From positions 107,941 through 171,940 of the forward strand of contig NZ_JAJKBJ010000006.1 in assembly GCF_023618015.1 (NCBI RefSeq): a stretch of 64,000 nucleotides of DNA. Direction: 5' to 3'. Positions within the stretch are counted from its first letter, which is position 1; each line of letters begins with the position of its first letter. This stretch comes from Legionella maioricensis (GTDB lineage Bacteria > Pseudomonadota > Gammaproteobacteria > Legionellales > Legionellaceae). Under the pieces are notes generated by a model that was given only the letters and a program-made list of their open reading frames with translations, was not told where the DNA came from and searched no databases. The translations under genes and the position numbers were made by a program. Shown piece after piece: positions 36,419 through 45,175 of this stretch.

Positions 36419-36530
36419 GCCATTAAGTTAAGGAGTTTTCGTCATCCAGAGGAGCTTGCAACGAAGAATCTCCTTAATATTCAGGAGATCTCTCGCTATG
36501 CTCGAGATGACGTTTTTTTAACTTAATGGC
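36419..36530. repeat. MITE-like nested palindrome, copy C of the dispersed repeat
   Basis: The outer ends are a 13-bp perfect inverted repeat (GCCATTAAGTTAA / TTAACTTAATGGC). Inside lies the dispersed palindrome, from CGTCATCC at 36440 to GAGATGACG at 36512, followed directly by seven T. The whole element is 112 bp without coding capacity. The T-run also makes it a good rho-independent terminator for the DUF3775 gene. Confidence 0.75.
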
Positions 36531-36542
36531 CGTGGTCGTATT

Positions 36543-36571
36543 ATATTAGCCCGCCGGTCGCGGGCTAATAT
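36543..36571. terminator. GC-rich perfect hairpin
   Basis: ATATTAGCCCGC and GCGGGCTAATAT form a 12-bp perfect stem around CGGTC. It lies 37 bp past the end of the coiled-coil gene (minus strand) and after the DUF3775 gene (plus). There is no strong U-tract; it may be a bidirectional terminator or a REP-like element. Confidence 0.5.
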
Positions 36572-36607
36572 ACAGTGGATAAAGCTTATTCAGTAGACTA
36601 GAACGAG

Positions 36608-38413
36608 TTAATAGATAGGCGTTTGAGCATATACGTTGCCACTTCCATAATTAAGCAGGGCTTCAGTATCATATTCAGGAGCCGAAGGTATGGGATAAGC
36701 AACCATTCCTTCACTACTAAAGAAAGTATTGCTGCTGGCATAGGTGCTGGTTATATTTTCTGCTTTACTCAATAGTTGATTCATCGCACGTTGTTGATCT
36801 TTTAATTGTTTTTCAATGGTAGCAATGCTTTTTTCAGCTTCACCTATTTGAGTATTGAGCTTAGGAATGGTGGTTAAACTCAAATCATTAGCCTGTTCTA
36901 ATTGATTCAGTATAGTGCTTTCATTTTCATGGATGGTTTGGGTATTTTGGTCAATTTTATCTTCAGCAGCGGATTTTTTTAAATGATAGACCAGGGCAAC
37001 CGTCAGTGAAATAACGGTAAGCAGAGCAAACGCGCCCGGAACAGCAAAAAACACTGGGCTAATCACTAAGGTATTGATTAGACCTGCACTTAATAGACCA
37101 CTGGCGGTTCCAAAAAGAGAGGCATATAGAGCGTTGGTTCTATGATTACCAGCTGCATCTTTGGTAAGAGTAAGCGAGCTATTTTCTTCTGTAAGCTGTT
37201 TATTTTCTTGTACCAGCAGAGGTTCCGAGGCAATGTAGTGTTGTAATTGCGTATTACTATCAAACAGGTTTTTTCGAAGCTTGCGTAAATTGTTTTGTTC
37301 CTCATGTAATGAGTGAATAATGCCTTGCTCTCTTTCTCCCATCGCGATGAAATTTTTCATAAGCCCTAATATCCTCTTCAATGCTTCATGCTCATTGAAT
37401 GAGAGTTGGAGCCCATTTGTTTGCTGAAGGGCTTGTTCAAGCTGGGTGATATAAACGAGATAACTCGTTTCCATCGCTTTATCCATCAATTGGTTACGCT
37501 TGTTTTCAAGTTCATGGTTTTGGGTGGCAATTTGTTGCTGCAGGGCTTCACGATTTTTATGAGACAGTTGCTGAAGGTTGGGATCAAGGCTTGTTCTGGC
37601 CTGTTCTCTGCCCATACGCTCTTGCTCTCGAACCCGGCGTTGCTGTTCTTTATTAGGGAGCTCAATATCAATTTGCTGTTTAATTTCGCTGTAGCGTTCC
37701 TCAGTGCGTTTTTTTTCTTTAAGAAATCTAGTTAAATTTCTTTCTTCTTTAGTGCTTTCAGTATCTTTTGAATCAACAAGATAAGTCAGTCTTTGACGCT
37801 CCATGAGCAGTCTATTTTCTTCACTAAGAAGTCTATCCAAAATCAACTGATCCTGCAGAGAATACACAACCGTAGGAGTTGGATAAACAGGGGGATGCAG
37901 ATCAGGATAATGATAATGCACGTTACTTGGTAGAGTATAGGCGTAACGGTAATGAACCAATTGACGGTCTCTGTGGAGCCGATCAATTGCCTCGTTCACC
38001 TGTTGCAGATTAATTGTATGCTCATTTAATTGACTACGAAGTTGAGAACAGATGTTTTGTTGATGAAAACACTTCATTTCAAGTTGACTCATCCTGCTTT
38101 CTAATATGGGCAGCTCTGTTTTATAACTTGATTTCAGCGAGTCATCATTATTTTTTTCTTGCTCGTCCCTTATTGCTTCATGACGATCACTTTTTCCTTG
38201 GGCCTCACAGGCTATTTGAACAAGGGAGTTCCTCATTGCCTTTTGATCGGCGTCGCAGTGTTCCGAGAGTAGGGAGTTGATGCTATTGGTTACGGTTAAT
38301 AAAGGTTTTCTTTCCAGGAGATATTGACGAAGGGTATGATAATTTGATTCGCTAATGGCCGCATTAGTATGATATAGAACTAAATCATTAATAATGATTT
38401 CTGATAACGCCAT
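36608..38413 (-). CDS. Coiled-coil protein with a membrane hairpin, candidate effector
   Basis: The 601-residue protein has long Gln/Glu/Leu-rich coiled coils at about residues 90-180, 195-350 and 480-560. Two adjacent hydrophobic helices lie near 435-485 (SGLLSAGLINTLVISPVFF and ALLTVISLTVALVYHL). The C-terminal 40 residues are Ser/Tyr/Pro rich. No enzyme motif or signal peptide is seen. This architecture is frequent among Legionella Dot/Icm effectors that sit on host membranes, but it is not specific to them. GAGGAG precedes the ATG. It is monocistronic. Confidence 0.6.
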   Translation of the reverse strand: MALSEIIINDLVLYHTNAAISESNYHTLRQYLLERKPLLTVTNSINSLLSEHCDADQKAMRNSLVQIACEAQGKSDRHEAIRDEQEKNNDDSLKSSYKTELPILESRMSQLEMKCFHQQNICSQLRSQLNEHTINLQQVNEAIDRLHRDRQLVHYRYAYTLPSNVHYHYPDLHPPVYPTPTVVYSLQDQLILDRLLSEENRLLMERQRLTYLVDSKDTESTKEERNLTRFLKEKKRTEERYSEIKQQIDIELPNKEQQRRVREQERMGREQARTSLDPNLQQLSHKNREALQQQIATQNHELENKRNQLMDKAMETSYLVYITQLEQALQQTNGLQLSFNEHEALKRILGLMKNFIAMGEREQGIIHSLHEEQNNLRKLRKNLFDSNTQLQHYIASEPLLVQENKQLTEENSSLTLTKDAAGNHRTNALYASLFGTASGLLSAGLINTLVISPVFFAVPGAFALLTVISLTVALVYHLKKSAAEDKIDQNTQTIHENESTILNQLEQANDLSLTTIPKLNTQIGEAEKSIATIEKQLKDQQRAMNQLLSKAENITSTYASSNTFFSSEGMVAYPIPSAPEYDTEALLNYGSGNVYAQTPIY

Positions 38414-38792
38414 GATTCGTGACTCCTCAGGTAATTAAATTATTAACTAACGTGTGTGTAACTCTTACATGAACCAATTTATTTGGGGGAATTGGGCGGC
38501 AGGTGGGACTGCATTGCCAATCCTGTTATCAATTTCCGGATGCACCTCCTTCATTTAGTCGGTTGACCTTTTAAATTGCAGGCATTATCGCAAACGAATG
38601 TTAAGGAATTGTTAAGGAAATGTTTCTTAATTGTAAAGTTAACTGTTTTTTTATTGGGTGAATGGGGAAGAAATAACCGAGAGTCTTTTTGATGTCATTG
38701 AAGAACACAAAGGGATCTGCTTTTTTTAAATAGTCATACCCTTGAGCCATTTTTAAATAGTCTTACAAATAAAGTGTATAATTTATATACAG
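38414..38792. other. Intergenic region without recognised gene
   Basis: These 379 bp separate the divergent coiled-coil and diguanylate cyclase genes. No coding remnant was seen. A TATAAT at 38777-38782 could be the -10 box of the cyclase gene, but no matching -35 hexamer was found at normal spacing. Confidence 0.5.
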
Positions 38793-38814
38793 AAGGAGTT
38801 TTTTCATGGAATGA
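38793..38814 (+). promoter_or_regulatory. Candidate two-codon leader ORF with its own ribosome site
   Basis: AAGGAG (38793-38798) is followed 7 bp later by ATG-GAA-TGA (38806-38814). The next base starts a second ATG at 38816 in the cyclase frame. The best ribosome site therefore serves a Met-Glu minimal ORF, and the cyclase would start by re-initiation or from a poorly spaced site. Confidence 0.45.
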
Positions 38815-38815
38815 A

Positions 38816-39958
38816 ATGGGTATCTACTCGTCAAAAATTTATAAAGAAGCGGTTTTATTGCTTTATCAGGGATCCGCTAGGGCCATCCCCTTTAATATAG
38901 TTTTGGCTTCTTTATTGGCCGGCGATCTGATTTACCATCGAATGCCTCAAATTTTAATTGGCCTCTGGTTTTTAGGTATTTTTCTGATTAGTGCATTGAG
39001 ATGGTGCTTTTGTTTTTTGTGCCTGAAGAAAAGACTCTTTGAGAAGAATATACATCAGGGTTTATTTATTTTTCTTATCCTAACTTTAATCATGGGTATG
39101 GCCTGGGGTTCTTGTTATCTAATGATATTGCCTTATTTAAATGAATTACATGAGTTTATTATAATTCTTGTGTTGGGTGGTATGTGTGCAGGTTCAATTG
39201 CCTCTTTGTCTATTTATTTACCGGCCTATTACGCTTATATATTACCCATGTTTATACCGGTAATTTGGCACAACTATTCGTTAATGAATTTTGACAGAGC
39301 CATATTAGCAACGATGTTTCTGCTATTTCTGGTCATGGTGATTGTTTCAGCGCAATTAAATAATCGGTTGTTGACCACTACATTGAAATTGTCCCAGGAG
39401 AAAGAATCATTAATTTCTCAATTGACCACTATGTCTCTAACTGATTCTTTAACTGGCGTATACAATAGACGTCATTTTGAAGAGGTTTTAAATAGTGAGT
39501 TTTATAGGGCAAAACGCAATAAATATCCGCTCAATCTGGTGCTTATCGATATCGATAATTTTAAAATGATTAATGATAGTTTTGGCCATCCTCATGGGGA
39601 TATTTTATTAATTAATCTTGCTGATGTATTAAAAAAATCATTGCGGCGTGCCGCTGAGATCGTGTTTCGTCTAGGCGGGGATGAGTTTGCCATTATTTTT
39701 ATTAATAATTCGGTGAAGGACACTTTAGCCAGTTGTAAATTGATTAAAAAAAATTTTCATAAAAATCTCTTGTCCTATGATAGTGCCATTTTTAACCAGC
39801 ATGAAATACTTAATAAAATTACCTTAAGCATGGGAATTGTTCATCTTCCCTGGGAAGAGAAGTTCGATTTGCACCAAGTCATCACTATTGTAGATCAAGC
39901 ACTTTATCAAGCGAAGAATCATGGAAAAAATAAGATAGTAGTCAAGGAAATTAGTTAA
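38816..39958 (+). CDS. Membrane-bound diguanylate cyclase (GGDEF)
   Basis: With the ATG at 38816 the product has 380 residues; a GTG at 38774 overlaps a TATAAT and lacks a ribosome site. About six hydrophobic helices fill residues 20-180 (MASE-like sensor), followed by a short coiled linker and a GGDEF domain. DSLTGVYNRRHFEEVL and the intact active site RLGGDEFAIIF are present. It should make cyclic di-GMP from two GTP at the inner membrane. No RxxD inhibitory site upstream of GGDEF was recognised. No EAL domain is fused. Confidence 0.9.
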   Translation: MGIYSSKIYKEAVLLLYQGSARAIPFNIVLASLLAGDLIYHRMPQILIGLWFLGIFLISALRWCFCFLCLKKRLFEKNIHQGLFIFLILTLIMGMAWGSCYLMILPYLNELHEFIIILVLGGMCAGSIASLSIYLPAYYAYILPMFIPVIWHNYSLMNFDRAILATMFLLFLVMVIVSAQLNNRLLTTTLKLSQEKESLISQLTTMSLTDSLTGVYNRRHFEEVLNSEFYRAKRNKYPLNLVLIDIDNFKMINDSFGHPHGDILLINLADVLKKSLRRAAEIVFRLGGDEFAIIFINNSVKDTLASCKLIKKNFHKNLLSYDSAIFNQHEILNKITLSMGIVHLPWEEKFDLHQVITIVDQALYQAKNHGKNKIVVKEIS

Positions 39959-40123
39959 AATAGAACTCAAAATGTTCCTTAAACTTTTTGCGTTTCAAAT
40001 TTCTAATTGTACCGGGCTATAGCCTATAATTAAAAATGGACGAAAATTTAGAATGGAATTAAATAAAATGTAAATATGCTATTGGAAGTTATATGATGGC
40101 TCCATCAAAGAAAAATCCGTTGT

Positions 40124-40438
40124 TTGACCGCACTACGTTACTTAATTGAAAATAATTTGGCGAGGGAATATGCTGATTGGGTTACTGAACAATTTAGTAG
40201 ACGCTGGAGTCTCGTACGTAAAATAATTCCAAAGACGGGGATCGAGCTTTTAAATTATGATTGTCCTACTATATGGATTAAAACACCAATAAATGCGAAG
40301 CAGTACCTTTTGGATAAATATAAAATTATGGCAACTTACGGTCCTGAATATGGAACATCTGAAAACTTCACTCGCTTAAATATTCAATGTACCACTAATG
40401 AGTTTCATGAGTTGTTATATAGACTTGGGTCGAAATAG
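40124..40438 (+). pseudogene. C-terminal fragment of an alliinase/tryptophan-aminotransferase-like enzyme
   Basis: The 104-residue frame opens with a TTG and no ribosome site. Its second half (CPTIWIKTP, then YGPEYGTSENFTRLNIQCTTNEFHELLYRL) matches the C-terminal small domain of alliinase-type PLP aminotransferases. That domain normally ends in a SSRYVRLSL-type strand and a D-x-F-x-x-L helix. The PLP-lysine and large domain are absent. It is most likely a remnant; a short expressed protein cannot be excluded. Confidence 0.55.
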
Positions 40439-40454
40439 AATGAGGTCCGCTAAC

Positions 40455-41066
40455 CTAATTTCCAGTCCCAAGTATTTCTTTCAGAATGGGCCAGACATTA
40501 TCAAGAATTTTCTGTTGCGCCTGTTCATTAGGATGTAAACCGTCTTTTTGCATCAGATTATCGTGACCTGCGACTCCTTCTAGAAACATGGGTACCAGAG
40601 CAGTTTTGTAGGAATGAGCCAATTCAACGTACAAGTTCTTAAGTTGCTCACGATATTTGGGACCGTAATTAGGGGGAAGGTCTATACCCAGTAATAACAC
40701 CTTGGCTCCAGCCTTTTGGCTTTCTTTGAGCATGATTTCGAAATTATTTCTTATTTGACTGATGGGGAGGCCGCGTAAACCGTCGTTTGCTCCCAATTCA
40801 ATAATGATGACGTCAGGTTTGTATTTTTGTAATGCTGGATTTAATTTGGCCAGACCATTACTTGTTGTATCACCACTTATACTGATGTTGATGACATTAA
40901 AACGGCCTTCATTGAGCAGCTTTGTTGCTAACAGATTCACCCATCCTTTTTGAGCATCAATACCATAACCTGCGCTTAAACTATCGCCTAGGATAACGAT
41001 ATTTTTTGCTTGCAGAGGTGCTATTATTAACACCAATAACATGACCAATAAATTCAGAGATTTCAT
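40455..41066 (-). CDS. tesA: Arylesterase / lysophospholipase L1 / acyl-CoA thioesterase I
   Basis: The 203-residue SGNH hydrolase has a signal peptide (NLLVMLLVLIIAPLQA). The block I motif ILGDSLSAGYG carries the nucleophile Ser; block II Gly is in ISISGDTTSNGL; block III is ELGANDGLRG; block V is DGLHPNEQAQ with catalytic Asp and His. TesA is periplasmic and hydrolyses thioesters, lysophospholipids and aryl esters. It is divergent from ybbA as in E. coli; the two ATG codons overlap. Confidence 0.93.
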   Translation of the reverse strand: MKSLNLLVMLLVLIIAPLQAKNIVILGDSLSAGYGIDAQKGWVNLLATKLLNEGRFNVINISISGDTTSNGLAKLNPALQKYKPDVIIIELGANDGLRGLPISQIRNNFEIMLKESQKAGAKVLLLGIDLPPNYGPKYREQLKNLYVELAHSYKTALVPMFLEGVAGHDNLMQKDGLHPNEQAQQKILDNVWPILKEILGTGN

Positions 41067-41742
41067 GGTGATCCAAAAGGAAATAATTAGGCTTGAAAAC
41101 GTCAGCTATACCGTTAGAAGCGGAGATCAATTTTTATCTATATTGACAAACATAAGTATTGAAATCAAGGCGGGAGTCACTATTGCCATTACTGGTGCTT
41201 CCGGTTCTGGAAAAACTTCTTTGCTCAACCTGATGGCAGGCTTCGAACTGCCCTCTGCAGGAAAAATATTTTATAATAATCAGGATATTACTCTGCTTGA
41301 TGAAGACCGGCGAGCCCAGCTCCGAGCACGTCAAATCGGGTTTATCTTTCAGTCTTTTCAATTATTACCCAATCTTACTGCTTTGGAAAATATTACCCTA
41401 CCTCTGGAAATTCTGCATTTGGAGAATTCATTGGCCATTGCCAATTCCTGGTTGAATAAAGTGGGTCTTCATCATCGAGCCAATCATTTTCCCCTGCAAT
41501 TATCTGGAGGAGAACAGCAGCGTGTTGCTATAGCACGGGGATTTGCCATCTCTCCATCAGTCTTATTTGCTGATGAGCCTACTGGTAATCTGGATCCCCA
41601 TACGGGTAAAACCATTACCGACTTACTTTTTGCTTTAAATGAAGAACATCAAACTACTTTAGTCATTGTGACTCACGACAATCGTTTGGCCAAACGTTGC
41701 CAGCTCCACTGGCCCTTAGTTAATGGGAGATTAGTTTGCTAA
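41065..41742 (+). CDS. ybbA: ABC transporter ATP-binding protein, YbbA/LolD type
   Basis: From the ATG at 41065 the product has 225 residues (another ATG at 41041 lies deeper inside tesA). It shows Walker A GASGSGKTS, a Q-loop FIFQSFQLLPNLTALEN, the signature LSGGEQQRVAIARGF, Walker B SVLFADEPTGNLD and the H-loop VIVTHD. It powers the FtsX-like permease encoded next, which overlaps its stop. The tesA-ybbA-ybbP set is conserved in gamma-proteobacteria; a role in exporting or extracting hydrophobic substrates is suspected. Confidence 0.93.
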   Translation: MVIQKEIIRLENVSYTVRSGDQFLSILTNISIEIKAGVTIAITGASGSGKTSLLNLMAGFELPSAGKIFYNNQDITLLDEDRRAQLRARQIGFIFQSFQLLPNLTALENITLPLEILHLENSLAIANSWLNKVGLHHRANHFPLQLSGGEQQRVAIARGFAISPSVLFADEPTGNLDPHTGKTITDLLFALNEEHQTTLVIVTHDNRLAKRCQLHWPLVNGRLVC

Positions 41743-44210
41743 GTCTACCTTTACCCATTAAAGCAATTATTCGGGAGTGGCGAACTGGTGAGTTGACCCT
41801 GTTATTTATCGCGCTCATCGTTGCAGTGGCTTGTGTCAGTGCAATGAATAATTTTACCGGAACAGTTAAGAATAAATTGGAGCAAAGTGCCAGGAACATG
41901 CTCGGTGCTGATGCAGTTTTTACCAGCAAATCGCCTATTAAGTCTGAATGGTTGCAAAAATCACGAGCTATTGGCTTAAGTCAAACCATTAGCCTTTCTT
42001 TTCCCAGCATGGTTGAATATCAAAATCAATTGCAGCTTGCCCAAATCAAAGCAATTTCAACCCCATATCCTTTGCGTGGGGGGCTTAAAATAGCCAATAA
42101 TCTCAATGACTCGTCCGGAAAAGAGATAAACCAGGCCCCTGTTCCCGGAACGGTATGGCTTGAGCCGCGACTTTTTTCCATACTGGCAACAGATATAGGC
42201 AAGACGATTAATATAGGTTCTGCCAGTTTTAAAATTACCGGGGTGATTCGGGATCAACCTGGACAAACAGGGGACTGGTTTACCATTTCTCCGCGCATTA
42301 TTATAAATTTAGAAGATGTTGTTAAAACAAAAGTCATTCAACCGGGAAGCAATCTAAGTTACAACTGGTTGCTTAATGGCTCTAAACAGCAATTGAATGA
42401 AATACAGGATTTTCTCAATAAGACAGGGGCAGACAAACAGCAATGGATGGACAGTCAAAATAGAAATCAACGCGTAACCGAAACCCTCGATCGTACATTA
42501 AGTTATCTGAGTTTTAGCACCGTATTAAGTATGATCCTGGCCGGGGTTGCTATCAGTATGGCTTCATTACGGTATTGTCTACGTCATCTCAAACAGGTCG
42601 CTCTCCTGCGTTGTTTTGGCGCCTCTCAACGTCAAGTGATGCAACTGTATATAAGCAGTATCGGCTTATTGGGCATTATTGCCTGTATTCTTGGCGCTGT
42701 TATCGGTTATGCATTTCAACCCGTATTAGTCAAATGGCTAGGCGGTCTCTTACCCCAAATAGAGCAGCAATTTACCTTGTGGCCTTTATTGCTAAGTATC
42801 ATCACCGGAATGCTGCTCTTGTTCTGTTTTTCTGTAGGAACGATTTGGCAATTGCGAAAAGTAAGCGCTATTACTCTTTTTCGTCAGTATCAGATTATGT
42901 GGGAGAACACTCTTTTTTTGACCTATGGCATGGCTTTATTACTATTGACTGCTTTGGCTTATGTTTATACTGACTCATTTAAAGTCACTTTAAGCGTATT
43001 GCTAGGATGTCTTGGATTTATAGGAATAGCGCTTTTCGGTCTTTGGCTATTATTTGCTGGGCTGATTAAAACCAAGGTCCGTATTTCGTTGAGTTGGCGT
43101 TTTGGTTTTATCAATATTGCTCATAATTTAAATGAGAGTGCTTTGCAGGTGATAGGTATTGGTCTTGCCTTAACCGCCATGCTCAGTCTTACCTTACTTA
43201 AAAATCATCTACTTAGTGATTGGCAGCAACAGTTACCTGCGCAAACGGCTAACTATTTTGTCATCAATATCGAACCGGAGCAGACTCCTTTATTGAATAA
43301 ATTATTAGCGGTTAATCAGATTAAGAGTGCAAATTTTTATCCTATGGTCCGTGGGCGATTAATAGCTATTAATCAGGAGTCAGTTAACCAACGATATGGT
43401 GAACGTGCTAAAGACATTAACGCATTGCAAAGAGAACTTAACTTATCCTGGTCAGATACATTACCGGATAGCAATCGAATTGTAGATGGGACCTGGGTGG
43501 TGACGGACCCTTCTCAAAATTGGGTTTCTGTAGATAAAGGATTAGCAGAAACCTTAGCAATAAAATTAGGTGATGTTTTGTTGTTCCGTATTGGTGATCG
43601 AGAGATAAATGCCCGGATCTCCAGTTTCAGGCAGGTTGATTGGAATTCATTTAAGCCCAATTTTTTCATGCTCTTCAAGCCGGGTCTCCTGAATGAATTA
43701 CCGCAAACCATGATTACCAGCTTTTATCTACCGCCTGAAAAGCAATATGTGTTACTCCAGGTTAACAAGCAGTTTCCTAATGTTACTGTGATTGATGTTG
43801 CTGATACGATTAACAAAATTCGAACCATATTGACCAGTGCGGGCAATGCCATCACTTTTATTAGTTTTTTTGCTTTATTAATTGGACTAGTTATCGTCAC
43901 TCTAGCCATTTTGTCTTTTAGTAGTACTAAATTACAGGAAACAAAAATATTGAAGATTTTGGGGATGCGCCGTAAGACCTTATTATGGATAAGAAGTAGT
44001 GAAGCCTTTTTAATAGGCATCTATTCGGGGGTACTGGCTACAGGTACCGCAATACTGATTAATTCATATTTGGCTGAAGCCATTCTTAACAGTCGCTTTG
44101 CAATTCCCTGGTTGCTTTTTATCACGGTGCCCTTGACTACTGCTATCCTGACAATAGTTATTAACTTAATCATGCAGAGAAAACAATATCAAAGCCGATC
44201 AGCTTCGTGA
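41736..44210 (+). CDS. ybbP: FtsX-like ABC permease, YbbP type
   Basis: The 824-residue permease has two FtsX domains with a large periplasmic region after the first helix (residues about 40-240) and another between helices later on. About ten membrane helices are seen. The TTG start at 41736 overlaps the ybbA stop, with GGAGA 5 bp before it, indicating translational coupling. It works with YbbA as an ABC complex of the MacB/LolCDE mechanotransmitter class. The substrate is not established. Confidence 0.9.
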   Translation: MLSLPLPIKAIIREWRTGELTLLFIALIVAVACVSAMNNFTGTVKNKLEQSARNMLGADAVFTSKSPIKSEWLQKSRAIGLSQTISLSFPSMVEYQNQLQLAQIKAISTPYPLRGGLKIANNLNDSSGKEINQAPVPGTVWLEPRLFSILATDIGKTINIGSASFKITGVIRDQPGQTGDWFTISPRIIINLEDVVKTKVIQPGSNLSYNWLLNGSKQQLNEIQDFLNKTGADKQQWMDSQNRNQRVTETLDRTLSYLSFSTVLSMILAGVAISMASLRYCLRHLKQVALLRCFGASQRQVMQLYISSIGLLGIIACILGAVIGYAFQPVLVKWLGGLLPQIEQQFTLWPLLLSIITGMLLLFCFSVGTIWQLRKVSAITLFRQYQIMWENTLFLTYGMALLLLTALAYVYTDSFKVTLSVLLGCLGFIGIALFGLWLLFAGLIKTKVRISLSWRFGFINIAHNLNESALQVIGIGLALTAMLSLTLLKNHLLSDWQQQLPAQTANYFVINIEPEQTPLLNKLLAVNQIKSANFYPMVRGRLIAINQESVNQRYGERAKDINALQRELNLSWSDTLPDSNRIVDGTWVVTDPSQNWVSVDKGLAETLAIKLGDVLLFRIGDREINARISSFRQVDWNSFKPNFFMLFKPGLLNELPQTMITSFYLPPEKQYVLLQVNKQFPNVTVIDVADTINKIRTILTSAGNAITFISFFALLIGLVIVTLAILSFSSTKLQETKILKILGMRRKTLLWIRSSEAFLIGIYSGVLATGTAILINSYLAEAILNSRFAIPWLLFITVPLTTAILTIVINLIMQRKQYQSRSAS

Positions 44211-44365
44211 CTCATCACGTCATTTAAGAATGTCCCTGTCGGTTTAATCCGAAATTTAGTACAGTAAAGGCATCGGATGAGAGACAAAACCGAATTTAAG
44301 TTTTAATGATGGTGCGAAAAAATTTTAAATACCAGAATGATTTCCCAATAGATTAAAGGAAAAAA

Positions 44366-44881
44366 ATGAACCAGACGATTTCAATGTATAACGCTTCAGT
44401 TCCGATTTTTAAACAATTATTGACTGCATTAAATGACATTTTAAGTAAAACACAAATGCAGGTGGTGGACAAAGCAATTGAGCCTGATACTTTGCTGCAG
44501 GCAAGCTTGTTTCCTGATATGTTCAATTTTATTCGTCAGGTACAAATTGCCACTGATTTTGCCAGAGGAGTCAGCGCTCGTTTAGCGGGCCTGGAAGTTC
44601 CTGCTTATGACGATAATGAAATTAATTTTGATGAATTACAAGCTCGCATCGAGAAAACGCTTCAATTTCTCTCCGACATTAAACCAGAAGCCATAAACGG
44701 CAGCGAAGAGAAGGAAATTATTACTCGGCCAGGAACTCCCAAAGAGAAAAGATTTAATGGTCAATCTTACCTGTTACATTATGGACTCCCCCAATTTTTC
44801 TTCCATGTGACAACAGCTTATGACATCTTGCGTAATCAAGGTATTGAAATCGGCAAAAAAGATTATATGGGCGTCTATTAA
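44366..44881 (+). CDS. DUF1993 family protein
   Basis: The 171-residue soluble helical protein matches DUF1993: ISMYNASVPIFKQLL at the start, ASLFPDMFNFIRQVQIATDFARG in the middle, and a C-terminal FFFHVTTAYDILRNQG with the final GKKDYMG. The fold is a DinB-like helical bundle; function is unknown. AAAGGA lies just before the ATG. It is monocistronic, followed by a hairpin. Confidence 0.88.
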   Translation: MNQTISMYNASVPIFKQLLTALNDILSKTQMQVVDKAIEPDTLLQASLFPDMFNFIRQVQIATDFARGVSARLAGLEVPAYDDNEINFDELQARIEKTLQFLSDIKPEAINGSEEKEIITRPGTPKEKRFNGQSYLLHYGLPQFFFHVTTAYDILRNQGIEIGKKDYMGVY

Positions 44882-44921
44882 GTACATTTCTAGGGCTGCG
44901 TAGACTGATTTGTTATTTATT

Positions 44922-44952
44922 AGGGGCTGCTGGACAATTGTCAACAGCCCCT
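44922..44952 (+). terminator. Hairpin in the gap after DUF1993
   Basis: The arms AGGGGCTGCTGGACAA and TTGTCAACAGCCCCT pair almost completely. The hairpin lies 41 bp after the DUF1993 stop, in a 294-bp gap that otherwise shows nothing. It is followed by mixed sequence rather than a U-tract. Confidence 0.5.
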
Positions 44953-45175
44953 GGTAATTATCGCCCCGTTAATTCTTCTCTACTGATCTGGCCATTTATT
45001 CTTGTCTGCTTAGAGTTAGTTTGGAATACCATTGGGCTATGCTGATGCTAGATAATTATCCATAGTGACTATTAATTGATGGCCTGCGACAAATTGAGTT
45101 CATATTGATGTTCTCTTAATCTATGTGATTTAAAATGAGTCTCAATGTTTATTTGAAGATTTATGAATATTTATA

